From Tiliqua scincoides (Eukaryota; Chordata; Lepidosauria; Squamata; Scincidae), in NCBI RefSeq assembly GCF_035046505.1, contig NC_089822.1:112609307-112673306 (forward strand): DNA of 64,000 nucleotides, given 5' to 3'. The notes beneath the pieces are model-generated. The model was not told the origin of the DNA. It made no database searches and saw nothing but the letters and a program-made list of their open reading frames with translations. Both the position numbers and the translations under genes were made by a program. Within the stretch, counting starts at the first letter, position 1. Every line of letters begins with the position of its first letter. Positions 22,864-34,490 of the stretch are shown piece by piece.

Positions 22864-24475
22864 AACTAGAACCTTTCCTTTCCCCAACTCTCCTTTTGTG
22901 AAGGGAGAGAGGAATTTAGAGGGCCCCACCACTTATCTTCTACGTACACCCATCTGGCTTCCAAGTGCAGCTCAGTTCTGTACATATCTTTGTTCGAAAG
23001 AATGGCCCCCTGACTGGCCTTAGGACAATTTGGCCAAATTGGGCCCTGCACCTGGAGGGTTCCTGCACAGGGGGTGGTGAGCAGAGCACCCACAACCAAC
23101 ACCTTGCTCTGTAGCTGATGTTTTGGCAAATGTCACACCAAATGTGTACACCTGTTGGTCGGGCAAAAATGAGTTTAAGGAAGTAGGTGCAAGGCTGAAG
23201 CTGTTACTAACTATAGCAGATGCCTTTGTTTCGTAGGCAATAGCCAACTCCATCACATGCATAAAGTAGAGAGCCACTTCAGGTGCTGTTCACACAGGCA
23301 TGTACACCTGGGGGTCCCATTCAGCCATCAGGCCTTGAAACAAATTGAACTGGCTCAGATGGAAGTACAGTCTGACCTGCAACAGCAGCCAACCATTTCT
23401 TCCTGGTGGAAATTTGTATAAGCATGGAATTGCTTTTTTTTTTTCCTGCCAGTCATATGGATCTTCCAGTAAGCAGTGACTGTACTGTAGATGTCTGGAC
23501 AGGGATTACTTCACTGGAGACTACATCTCCCAGCCGTTCTCTGGACACTCCCAAGCTGTCTTCTAATATGTCAGCTACTGGTCGCTGACTGCATCAAGCA
23601 GTGACTTGTGTGCGTGTGTGCAAAACTACCATCAAGGATCAAACAATGCTTCTGGTCACTTGAAACATGACTTTTCACACATTTAGACCCAATCTAAACA
23701 ATACACTCTGTGTGGAGCAGAAAATTTACATGATGCTGAGGTTCTTGAGTTGTGTTATGACATGAGATGTCCTCCTTGTTCCACCATAGGAATCCACCGC
23801 AACTCCCCCCCATGACTCATTTCTCTGAACAATTGTATGACATTTGTATTGATTTCTCTGATGAAATAATGGTATGACATTTGTATTGTTTAGAACTGTT
23901 GCAAGTCATCAAGTAAAAAGAGACCAAGTGATATGACACCTATTCAGTGGTAAATGCCTATTTTCCCAATGTGGCCATGCATGTAAACAGAAGGATGGAA
24001 ACTGTAGAAAGGGCAGGTAACTTTTCCCTCTAAGGAAATGCTGCACTCCACCCCAAAAGCTGAATGCCAGACTAATGCCAGGCTTGCATTAGTCCTGCAG
24101 TCAGAAGCAACCCTTCCAGAGGCGGCATCAGGAGTTGATCTGATTAGTTGATCAGATCAGTTGATCTGGCAGAAGGCCCAGCTGGCTATGCCAACCCTTG
24201 AGACAGTACTGGTAGCAGTAGTGCAGCTCTAAGCACCATCAGGGGGAGATAGGGGTGCTGCAGAGGGGTCCAATTGAAAGTTTTGCCCCACCAACCTGGC
24301 TTCAGACCTAAACCTTAAGAAGCAAAGTGAGCCCCAAAATACACATTATGTGGTCATCCATTGCCAGCAACTGCTAATGTACACATGAAGTGATGAATGA
24401 TGCAACATCATCATATTAGCATTTCCCTCCCCCCACCTACCTGAACATACAAAGTTTCCTTATAATGAAATAGGT

Positions 24476-24550
<75 letters not shown>

Positions 24551-25324
24551 ACCATGCTTCAGTATCATTTTGCAACAATTAATCAACAAAATGAAAGTAT
24601 CAAATTATAAAAATCACAGACACATCTAGCCCACCATTGTTCACTCTGACTGGCAGTCACTCTCTTTTAACTGAAGATGCTGGGATAGACCTGGACCTTT
24701 CCGTATGTGAAGCTGTGACTCTTTTTCCCTTCGCTGTGGCCCATATTTTATTAGCTGCCATTTTTAGAGGTCAAGGTATTACAAAAAAAAAATGGAATTA
24801 AACTCTAGGAAAGTGTCTAGGGGGATAAGGCACAGCATCATGTTTATTGAGTACAATACTGATGTGCTCATCGATGCACAAGTCAAACAGCTCAGGCTTA
24901 TACACAAGCTGAGTGTAGACCCTCAGAAGCAAGTTTCATGGAGTACCATGAGACTTACTTCCATGTAGGTGTGTATCGGCTTGCAGCCCAAATCTCACAA
25001 AATCTTATTGTTACCTAGAGTAACAATAAGGAGGAGACTGCCATTTGGCTTTATCACCTCGAGAAGAGAAATGTCTTGGGCCAGGCTTGCCACTGTCCAC
25101 ACCACTCTAGCAGTCACACAAACAAGTAGGAAGCTGGCATATATTGAGGCAACCTGTATGTGAGGACTGTGTAGATTTGACCTGCTGTATGAGGGCATTT
25201 ACTTCCTAGAATGGATCTGTACAAGCTGGTGATCTGTAATGATGATGGTCTAAAGTTGAATACTTACCTGGTTACCAGAGAACCATCTTGAAAACCAGAT
25301 CTCACAACTTTACTAGAGAGAGGG

Positions 25325-25398
<74 letters not shown>

Positions 25399-26063
25399 CT
25401 ATTTTTCATACCTGCTGTTTTATAATTAATAATATTAACAATGGATTGTGCATCCTGGGTTGTAGAGAAATACCTATTTTCAACTAAGTATTTAAAAAAA
25501 TAATCAATGAGGTGTGCCATCAAACTCCCTGTTTGGAGCTGACTCATTTCACCTTGTTTATGGCAATAGAACAAATCCCTGCATCATTTAGCATGAGGTA
25601 AGAAGTGCATCACTGTGACCAGTGTTAAAATGCTGAAGTCATGACCCAGACAAGTAGATAGTGCAGTAATTTTGCTACTTCTGGCACCCTCATTAGACAG
25701 GAACTCTCAAAATATTTGATTCCTATCATACTGAAAATCTATTGACATAACAATTTAAAGACAATAGTTTTCTTGCAGAAAACCTAGGCAAAATATATCT
25801 GGTTTTCTGGGACAAAACAGTCTAGGAGGCATAAGTGGAAGTGAACTAGGGTGGTTTTCCAGAAGATCAGTTTTAGTGCAAAGCATGTGCAGCCTTCTTG
25901 CACGTGATGCTTCTCATGGAGGGATGTTGTGTTTTCCCAGCACAGAAAAATATTATCCTCCCCCTCAGGTAAGACATCAATTGTGCAAATGTGAAATATG
26001 GCATTAGTCCCACCACCAGGCTTATACCATATTGTGACAAGTATTTGAGATGAACATGTTGAG
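22864..26063. other. Intergenic; two long microsatellites
   Basis: A (CTTT)n tract of about 75 bp lies at 24476-24550 and a (TG)n-(GA)n compound tract at 25328-25395. Around 24945-25015 there is a weak relic of the short MITE (AGACTTACTTCCATGTAGG). No protein-coding exon was recognised on either strand. Confidence 0.55.
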
Positions 26064-27092
26064 CAGTGGTTCCCAAACTATAGGTTGCAACCCACCAGGG
26101 TGAGCCAGCTTGTGGTGTGTTCAAACCCAGAGGAGCTGCTACAGCCAAAGACAAACAAGCCTCTGCCTTGTCATATCACAGATCAAAAATATTCAAAAAA
26201 TTATTGGCAGAGGCAGCACAGAAATTGAGCTATTTTTCCCCTCTTTCTCCCAACAGGAAGAAAGGTGAAGGAGCTTATGGGAGTTGTAGTGTGTGTGCTT
26301 CTATGGAAGTACTTCTCACAAAGTCTACAATTCCCATAAGTTCCTTCACCTTTTGTTCTTCATGTTTGGAGAAGGGGAAGAATAGCTCCATTTCTGTGCC
26401 TTCAGTTAAAGAACCACACAACTTCTGCCAATATTTTTTTGAATACAGCCTGCGTCATGTTGTGATGAGTAGGTACTGCTGGAGCCCAGCAAGGAGCAAG
26501 AGGAACAACAGGGTAGAAGAGCTGTTTCCCACTAGGGGGGACATGGAAATTGCTGGAAGGTGGCCACCAGGAGAAATTCTGATGCTCCTTTCTTATTTTA
26601 AAATGTTTAAAAAAAGAAAAAAAGATCCTCCACTCTACTGTACTTCAAGGTGAGCCACCCAACCACCAATTAAAAAACCGATAGGTGCAATGAACAAACA
26701 GAATGATTCATATGCTGTTCAGCTTATTTGACTTTCATTGAGACCTTCATTTAGAAATGAATAAAAATTGAACGGAATGGCCCCAATACAGTTCAGTTTT
26801 TTTATTTGTACCAAAATGAATGCATACCTGGTGCCCTGCTGTTCGGGCTGCTGAAATGCAGAAGGGAAGCAAATGATATGCTTGCACGCGATAATATAGT
26901 GGATCAAGATCTGCAGATCTTTTGTCATTTGCAGTTAATTATTTCTTAGGTGATAACAAAGTGCTTATTTCTGGTCATCACTAGCTTAATGACATCACTT
27001 CCTGCTTAATGACATCACTCCTGGCCCTAGGTGTTAGATGGGTCCTGATAGGTGGTTGTTTTAAAAGTGAGTCATGGCCCTAAAAAGTTTGA
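26064..27092. mobile_element. Diverged hAT-like element containing a long hairpin
   Basis: Begins CAGTGGTTCCCAAACTATAG with GCAACCCACC just inside. The right part has TGTCATTTGCAGTTAAT, CATCACTTCCTGCTTAATGA and GGGTCCTGATAG...AAAAAGTTTGATGCTG, a worn form of the group A right end. No target duplication can be read. Much of the left half is a long inverted repeat (26187-26448). Confidence 0.5.
26187..26448. repeat. Long inverted repeat (hairpin), arms over 100 bp
   Basis: Left arm 26187-26289 and right arm 26325-26448 are reverse complements with some gaps, around a 35-bp loop (26290-26324). The inner 28 bp (AAGGTGAAGGAGCTTATGGG on the left) match almost perfectly. Further out, CACAGAAATTGAGCTATT pairs with AATAGCTCCATTTCTGTG, and TATTCAAAAAATTATTGGCAG pairs with the TCTGCCAATATTTTTTTGAATA segment. 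Confidence 0.8.
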
Positions 27093-27177
27093 TGCTGATT
27101 GCTTTTCCACTATACCTCACATATGAAAGCTTCCTTATGCCTTGTCAGACTATTGATCCATCTAGACCAGCAGTTTT

Positions 27178-28680
27178 CAACTGTTGTGCTGCAGCATGTT
27201 GGTGTGGCACAATTGGTCCACAGGTGTACTGGGGTCCCACCTAGCTGAATTCTGCCCATCACTGCTAGCCACCAGATTTCCCATTTATTACTAACACAAG
27301 CTACTTTTTTTGTCAAAAGTTTAAATGTTGTTTCTCTTCTGTAATATTTTGTGATTTTTCCAAGAAAAAAAAACCAGAAATTTTTATCTTGTGGCTTATT
27401 TGCCTCACCGTGTTATTTCCAAGCTTTCTGTCCAAACAGGGAGAGGTGGGGCAATTTAAAATACACCACCCAAAGTCAGGAAATGCATGGGTGGCAGCCA
27501 AGCAGACCAATCAAAAGCCCAAAAGAGGCATGGTTGTGGCTTTTTGGAAACAGTTAGTTACATTGGGAGAGGGGCATAGAATTTTTTAGTGTGGGTTGTC
27601 AAAAAATAAAGGCGGAATCCTTGCTTCCTGGCTAGCCTCTTCTGTCCTGGATTTTGGCCAAAAGAAATTTTTTTAAGTTGTTGGCTTTGGAAATATAGAG
27701 AGGTTATCTCCTTTAAGGAAAAACTAACACTATGGGGAGCCAGAATAAAAAAAGAGAACAAAGTTGAAATGTTTGACCTGACATAAAGGTGCAGACTGAA
27801 CAAATTCTATCTTGCGCTGGAACAGGCAGGCCAAGAGGCCTGCACTGTATCCAGCGCAAGATTGGGGCCAGAAGTGGCTTGGCTGGAGGCAAGGGGAAAC
27901 TCTTCCCCTTACCCCCGGGGAAGCCACCACAGCCCCAATGGGTCTCCTCAGTCTGGAGGAGTGGCACAGGTTCAAGGAGAATGGTGCAACTTCAAGCCAC
28001 TCCACACCTCTCAGAGATAACTGCCAGGTTCCAGCCCTGTCTCCTGCTCCCCACCTGCCTGCCCGCCCCCTGGAGTGCCATCTGCCCGCCCTCCCCCCGC
28101 CCAGGAACACCTCCCTCCAGCCTCCTCCTTACCTTCCCCAGACATCTGCGTCGGCCGAGTTTGGCCAATGCAAGCCTCCCTCCCCAAGTTGGCGCAGAGG
28201 CTGGATGCAGTCTCCGTGGGCTGGTGTGCATCCCTGCCCAGCCAACTCCCGAGGAGGCACAAACATGCTTTATGGCACGTTTGCGACCCTCCTGGGCCAG
28301 AGCAAGGGACTTGCACCAGCCTGATGGGGAGTTAGGATTGCACCCTTAATTCTATGAAGTTTGTTCACTGCTGAGTAAAAGCATTGAAAAGTATTTCCCA
28401 TCACTTGATGCGTCTTCTTTGGATTGGGTGAGAGATCTGTTTGTGTTAAGGCATGCAAATCAGCAGAATTAACTGTTGTAGCAGATGAGCTGGCAGAAAT
28501 CAGAGGACTGGAACTGAAACACTCATCAACATAATGATTTAAATTTCAGTTATTGAACTTTAAACACAATCTTAATATTCATTTTTTAAATGATAAAGTA
28601 TATCCGTAAAAAAACAGATGGTGTGACAATTTTAGCACCTTGTCAGTGTGTTGTGAGATGAAAAAGATTGAAAATCACTG
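27178..28680. mobile_element. hAT-like element (group C), long copy
   Basis: The left end CAGCAGTTTTCAACTG and the right end GATTGAAAATCACTG match the ends of the compact copy at 50369-50588. Inner landmarks also match: TTGGTCCACAGGTGTAC on the left, and TTTTAGCACCTTGTCAGTGTG and TGTGAGATGAAAAAG on the right. Flanks ATCTAGAC and ATACAGAT agree at five of eight positions. It carries a GC-rich element at 27788-28345 inside. Confidence 0.6.
27788..28345. mobile_element. GC-rich non-autonomous DNA element, long form
   Basis: The right end is GTTAGGATTGCACCC followed by TTA, and the left end is worn (GGTGCAGACTG). The interior matches 6091-6637 in order: GCGCTGGAACAGGCAGGCC, CACTGTATCCAGCGCAAGAT, CAATGGGTCTCCT, CAACTTCAAGCC, and ACAAACATGCTTTATGGCAC near the right end. 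It looks like a small CpG-rich island but is a repeat. Confidence 0.7.
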
Positions 28681-28760
28681 ATACAGATAGTATTGTCTGC
28701 TAGTCTCCAGGATGTCAGGCAGAGGTATGTTTCAGTATGTCTACCTGGAAGCCTTTGAAA

Positions 28761-30205
28761 TGCTGATTGTTAGACCTGTTAAGCCTTCAAAATGCTGATT
28801 GTTAAATCCAATGCTTCTGGGAGTATTTGAGGAGATCATAACTTTTTTTTTGGAACTGGCAAACTGCAAAACCACCACCTTTTCCTGCCAGCAATGGCCA
28901 CTATTTGTGTCTTTTTATTTCCTTCGTTACGTCTTTGCGCGTGTTTTTTTGCCAACCCCATCAGCAGAGCATTTGCCTGCTTATCCCTTGAACAGTTCAC
29001 TGCTTTGCAATTAAAGTACACATAATGCACATGCACACATAATGGAGAAATGTACAGGTTTGTGAACTTGTGCAAAAACAGGCACTGCAGACACACGCAA
29101 CTGTAAAGGGGGGTGGCGGTGGGGGGGGTGAATGACTGGTGTCCGTGGATATGCAGTTGCCCTAGGTAAGCTGGCAGAAATGACAAAGGTATTGGAGGAA
29201 GGTAAGCTACAGTTCCAGTTCACTAGGAAAGATTAGTTTGCATGGATACAAACCAATGAAAGTTGAATGTGCATTCAGATGCAGATATACATCTGCATCG
29301 CAATACTCATCAAGATGTCGGCTTGATAGATGGGGATGGATCTTCTACCTAAGATAGCAGATTTGGCACACAATTCAGGTCAGCAAACTGGGAGTCAGAT
29401 CTCAACCCTGGAGCTCAAATCTTTTCCAGCACAGTGCCCGTGTATCGTTCATTTTAGTGCAAGACACTTTCTTGATGGATTGTGCCACGTGTTAATTAAT
29501 GAAAGGAGGCTGGAGGGAGGAGGGGGGGATTGCAACAGGAGAATGGTTGGCCAGAGAAGGGTTAACCAACTTCTTTTTCCCCACTGTTTCTCTGCTCCAA
29601 ATCACCCCTACTGAAGCTGCCTTTCCTTAGAGAAGGTGGCCTATGATGGAGGGGTTGTTGTGGTGCACATTCATGGATTGGCATGCATTTCCACCTTCAT
29701 TCCAAAACTCTGCAGACACAACCAATCTGAAGAAGAAGAATTTCAACAAATAAGTAACTACAAATATTTTGTCCTTGGGATCATGCTCCATGCCCTCAAT
29801 CATTCTGGGTGCCTGTTTCTGCATGCAATATGGTTGTTCCAGTATGCATATACTGGAACAAACATCTTACCAAAAGATTATTTCTTCCACACCCGTTGTT
29901 CAGGATCAACCTAAGATGTTTTGCTGTCCCAAAAACATGCAGAATTCCTTGTGTGTGTGAATATCTGTGCTCCAGCATATTTTGCAATATTATTATTTGA
30001 AATATTTATGTACTGCCTTTCAGCAAAAATGTCCCAGAAGGACACACAATCTCCCTGCCCCAGAAGGACACACAATCTAAACGACTGCATCACTGACCTG
30101 CAGTCACAGTAGATAGAGCTCACCTAACCCAACAAGTTTAAAAAAAAAAACCTTTTGCCTTTCCCAAGCTGCTTCTCTCTGCTGCAGCACACAGTTCATT
30201 TAAAG
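28761..30205. other. Intergenic, no gene seen
   Basis: No coding exon was recognised. About 30000-30065 has the minus strand of a SINE/LINE tail (AATATTTATGTACTGCCTTTC) followed by a repeated CCCAGAAGGACACACAATCT unit (two copies, 30031-30078). Confidence 0.5.
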
Positions 30206-30408
30206 TAGTGGTTCCCAATATTTTTTCACTTGAGTACCCCTTTGCAGCCCATTTCTACAAATTTTACCCCTCATATTAGTCCCAAAAGGCATTCTAATAC
30301 AGACCTGCCTTTTTCTGCCATTATTCAATTCTTTTTCAAGTACCCCTAAAGGTCCTGGCAAGTGCCCCAGGGGGTATACATACCCCCCCCCCCGATTAGA
30401 AGTCACTG
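30206..30408. mobile_element. hAT-like MITE (group D), perfect 8-bp target duplication
   Basis: Runs from TAGTGGTTCCCAATATTTTT to GATTAGAAGTCACTG, flanked by ATTTAAAG at 30198-30205 and 30409-30416. The interior has ACAGACCTGCCTTTTTCTGC and AGTACCCCTAAAGGTCCTGG, which it shares with the fragment at 4085-4226. About 203 bp. Confidence 0.85.
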
Positions 30409-32851
30409 ATTTAAAGCAACACACACACATACACAAACATGGAGGGAACAAGAAGAGCTTCCAGTCAGTTCAAGTGCTCTGGTGGCTTTCAAGGGACAAA
30501 AGAGGCAGGGCATCCAGTGCATCCTGGGCATCCAGGGAGAGCTACCTCCGTTTACCCAATTATAAAAAAGATAGCGCTTGTGTCATCAGACTCTGGGGAG
30601 GCATAAAGAAGAATTGCCTCCAAGACTCTGGGCTGTATTACTATCTAGCTAACCCCCCCCCCCAAAAAAAAGCAGGATGGCTGGCTAGCTAATCAATAAA
30701 ATAGCAGGATGCCTGCTTAAGCAAGCTGGGGGGGGCAGCTGGAACGGTTGCTTCTTTTCTGTTTTTCTTTTTTTAACCCCAATAAAAAAAGGCATGGAGC
30801 CTGTGCAACCAACTGGCTGTCTAAAGTACCAGGAGCAGCCATTTTCTAGTTGCTTCAGAAGGCTTGTGCTGACCTCTCCCCAGCTCCAGGTGGGGGAAGA
30901 AGGGATGAGTTTTGTTTGTTTTTTTAATTTATTGGGGAGGGGAGTGTGTTGCAGAGACTGAGCTTTATTTATGTATTTATTTTCGGGGGGAAGAGAGTGT
31001 ATGTTGCAGAGACTGAGCTTAAGGGGGGAGGGAGGGGAGAGTGCGTGTGTATTGTCTCCCCTGGCCTGGATCTCACTGCACATCACTGGATTGCATCACT
31101 GCAGCCCCTGCAACATTTCCAAGGTTGCTCACCTCACCAAGCGGATGTTGCTTCATTGGCAGCCCTGATAATTTTGCTATCCAAAAGGACTATTTGGCAA
31201 GGCTGACCCAAGATAGTCCAGCTCCTGAGGTAGCACACGGAACCTTACCCATTAGTGTCAGCTGCTACTGCTCCTTCTCCTTCCGTTCCCTCAAATCAAA
31301 AATCAAGAGAGGAATGGAAAGGAAGAAGGTGCAAAAGAGAGGAAAATGGTGGGCTAAATGCTTTTCTCCTCCACACTTCTGTTCCATTCCCCTTTTCTTT
31401 TTGGAATACAAGAAGGAGGAGCAATGGAGGTGGGCAGACGGATTGCAGCCACCTCCTGCCAATCTGCTGTCGGAAATGGCCACCTCGGCCAACCTCATAG
31501 ATAGGCCAGCCTCACTTCTTGGGTTAATTGCGTAACTGGGACTTCTAGGCATCATCAGCAATCATAGGACTATTCCATTTGGCCTATTTGGGGAGAAGAG
31601 ATTTTGGCCTAGCTCTAAATCACAATGATACGTTGTTCCACATGAACGGAATGCCCTTCCATACAAAACAAAACATCCCAGCACATAGAAAACCAGCATG
31701 TTAGGGAGAAGTATTCTTCCTAATTCAGATTAATATTCCATCATAAGCCCCTTCCTGTAGTCTAAAATTCTACAGCCCTGAGCTTTACCACCTCAGTGTG
31801 AACTAGACCCCAGTCCTGCGGAGTTTCTCTAGACACTAATTGCTTTGGGATTAAGGACAAGATTAATAACAAACCCTTTCACATCTAGATCACCAGCCTA
31901 GAGGCTTCTCTCTCTTTCCCCCATCCTGGATGAATCACAACCTATTATTATTAAGGCTCACAAAATAAAGAGGGTAGAGAGAGGGGATCAGGAAGCTTGA
32001 AGGGCTAATGGGTATGGAAAGACATCATAAGAGAAATGTAATAAAATGTGATTTTATAATATTGCCTTGTCCTGCATCTCAGTGCCCTGACATATGTTAG
32101 AGCATTGCTGCATTATTGATCAGTCTCTGGTTCCTGGTCCCAAGGGGAGCAGAGGCTGAGAAAACAGCCCCAGAACTACCAGTGCTCCCTGCTTATCTGT
32201 CAGGCAATCCTGGAGGGGGTGTATATGGAGGTGACAGAGGAGAGCGGTTATTTCACTTATCCCACATTATCAATCCCCTATGAGGCTGCTGGGGACAACA
32301 GCAGTAGGGGAAGAGGGGAGGAATCTCCATTTCATGATGTAAGCTTTGGCAAAGGATGGGTTGGGGGGGTATAGACTTGTGATGGTCAGGCGTGTGATGA
32401 GGACAGTGAACTCCTGAGAGCTAGGAACACTTAAAGGTTTGAGCTTACTACTTCTGTTCCCTTGGGTTGTATGATTAGCCCTGTGTGTCATTGCTGTTAC
32501 CTGCCCCAAGCCCTTTTGATAGAGCAGTCTATTAAATCCTATAACTTTAATAATAAATCCATATGTTTTGTCACCATCATAGTGTGGGTTGCATGGAAAA
32601 AGGGTTTAGTCTAAGGGCAATGGAGCAGTTGCCCTGGACAGCCAAGGTGTTTGCTTCCTACAACCAGTGGAAATTTTGCAAGTCACCATTCTGTGGGTCA
32701 CTGGTGGCACATTTATCAGTTAGGGTCCATGGGCTACCAGCATGCCTTGATAGACCACCTTGGCCAGATAATCTCCAGGCCAATTCACACAGCTGGTCTA
32801 CAGGCTCCTTTTCAACCTGGGGTGACTTTAAACATGAAAAATCAAGGACTG
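30409..32851. other. Intergenic, no gene seen
   Basis: A partly repeated unit, GTTGCAGAGACTGAGCTT, occurs twice (30947-30965 and 31002-31020). Open frames around 31041-31561 lie in purine-rich sequence and carry no recognisable domain. No exon was found. Confidence 0.5.
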
Positions 32852-33031
32852 GGGGCCCAATCTTATTCCAATTTTCCAGTGCCGGTGCAGCTGTGTCCAT
32901 GGGGTGTGCACTGCATTCAGTGGGGGGGGGGCAGTCACAGAGGCCTCCTCAAGGTATGGAAACATTTGTTATCTTACCTCGAGGTTGCATTGTGGCTGCA
33001 CTGGTGCTGGAAAGTTGGATAGGATTGGGCC
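32852..33031. mobile_element. GGGC-CAATCC MITE, subfamily 1, CTG target duplication
   Basis: Starts GGGGCCCAATCTTATTCC and ends GTTGGATAGGATTGGGCC, with CTG on both sides (32849-32851 and 33032-33034). Interior: CCGGTGCAGCTGTGTCCATG, TCACAGAGGCCTCCTCAAGG, ATTGTGGCTGCACTGGTGC. Confidence 0.82.
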
Positions 33032-33034
33032 CTG

Positions 33035-33215
33035 GATCCCTAATGTCATGTTCATATGACTACATCATGCAGATTCTCTCTCAGCCTCACCTACCTCACA
33101 GGGTTGTTGTAAGGACAAAAGGCAGGAAGAAACTGTGTATGTATAGCACCCTGAGTTCCTTGGAGGAAGGGCAGTACAAAAATGTGAAAGATAAATCAAT
33201 CCATAGTGGCAAAGA
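33035..33215 (+). mobile_element. tRNA-type SINE 3' half
   Basis: CTACCTCACAGGGTTGTTGT, then AGCACCCTGAGTTCCTTGGA and GGAAGGGCAGTACAAAAATG, is the 3' half of the SINE family at 34107-34490. The tRNA-like head is not clear upstream of the inserted MITE. Confidence 0.6.
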
Positions 33216-34106
33216 AAAGTCACAATAGATGTAAAAAGAGTTCACAAAAGCAGTTGTGTGAATCTAGTGTCAGTCTGTGCCTGGGAACTATTGACTCTGC
33301 CATGTTCCAGTTGATCATGGGGTGTACTTACCACTGGGTAAGCAGGTGGTCTGTATAAGCCTTCCAAGTGGTGCAGAGAATGTTATTACACTCTTGTGAT
33401 CTGCACAGAAATCTGGTGAAGCCAGGAAATAGTGCAGAGGAGGCAGGGCTCTGTAGCAGAGTCTCAGTTTCAATCATGGGCATGTCCAGGCAAGGCTAGA
33501 AAAAGAGCCTTCTCAGAAAGCCACTGCCAGTCACTGTAGTAGATGAACCAAGGATCTGATTCTCTAAAAAGCAACTTCTTATCTTCAAATGGTAAAACTC
33601 TCCTGACATCTTGGCGGATGGATACAGACCACTGGCTTACCAACTGATATCAAGTACACCATGGGAAATGTTTGCTTTTCTTCTCCCACAATCTGGTTTA
33701 AAGATAAGTTCTCCTTGACAATAGCCCCATAATAAGAACATAAAAAGAGTCTTGCTGCATCAGAACGCCGGACCATCTAGCCCAGCTTCCTGTATTTCAC
33801 AGTGGCCTGCCCACCAGATGCCTCTGGAGCACTTAAGACAACGTGATACCTGTATCATGTTGCCACTTCCTTGCATCTGGTAATAGGAATGTTCACACAA
33901 TCTAGGCAATCTAGGCACCCATCTACAAAGAGCAGATTCACAATTAAAGCAAGTGTGTCTGTATCATGCATACACAAGAACACCATGATGGGGATAGGGT
34001 GTTGGCTGCTCATTCATCCTTCCAACTATTGTTCTTTGCCATAACTATAAAGTTGAAAGGGGTGACTATTGCTCAAGAAGACACAAATCTTTTTCTCTCT
34101 CATCTA
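33216..34106. other. Intergenic; one interspersed-repeat fragment
   Basis: About 33727-33890 reads AAGAACATAAAAAGAGTCTT, then GACCATCTAGCCCAGCTTCC and CAGTGGCCTGCCCACCAGAT, a common bird/reptile interspersed repeat whose class I cannot fix. Nothing else was recognised. Confidence 0.5.
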
Positions 34107-34490
34107 CACACAGGATGGGGTGGTGGTTCCTGAGTTGCTTTGACCTGGAAGGTCGAGATTCAAATCCCCACAGAGCCACGAAGCTTCCTGGGTGACCCAG
34201 GGCCCAATCCTCTCCAACATGCTAGTGCCAATGCAACTGCAAGCAGCCTCAAGGGAACAAGGTAAGGAGGCCTCCACGACCACCACCACCCTCCCCCCCA
34301 CTTCAGGATGCTGCACATGTACTGTTGGCATGGCTGCATCAGTGCTGGACAGTTGGATAGGATTGGGCCACCAGTCACTGTCTCTCACCATCACTTACCT
34401 CACAGGGTTGTTGTGAGGACAAATGGAGGGAGGGAACCACGTACACCACCCCGAGCTCCTTGGAGGAAGGGAGGTATAAAAAAGTCAAAG
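34107..34490 (+). mobile_element. tRNA-derived SINE split by a MITE
   Basis: The head (34107-34199) includes a B-box-like AGATTCAAATCC and CACAGAGCCACGAAGCTTCC. The 3' half (34371-34490) has CTTACCTCACAGGGTTGTTG, GAGCTCCTTGGAGGAAGGGA and GGTATAAAAAAG. Head and tail are contiguous once the 171-bp MITE between them is set aside, which is the usual layout of this squamate SINE. This is not a functional tRNA gene. Confidence 0.75.
34200..34370. mobile_element. GGGC-CAATCC MITE, subfamily 1, CCA target duplication
   Basis: Starts GGGCCCAATCCTCTCCAAC, ends GTTGGATAGGATTGGGCCA, and is flanked by CCA at 34197-34199 and 34371-34373. It interrupts the SINE at 34107-34490, so it is younger than that SINE copy. 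Confidence 0.83.

Larger units (their letters stand above)
27126..28760. mobile_element. Reptile interspersed repeat split by a hAT-like element
   Basis: The left piece TTATGCCTTGTCAGACTATT then GATCCATCTAGAC (to about 27177) and the right piece AGTATTGTCTGCTAGTCTCC then AGGATGTCAGGCAGAGG (from about 28687) are consecutive parts of one common sauropsid repeat. The gap is filled by a hAT-like element at 27178-28680. The class of the host repeat is not certain. Confidence 0.5.

Noticed and set aside
34107-34199. A tRNA gene
   Set aside because: There is a B-box-like motif, but no cloverleaf could be drawn. The segment continues into the conserved 3' half of a SINE once the inserted MITE is ignored.
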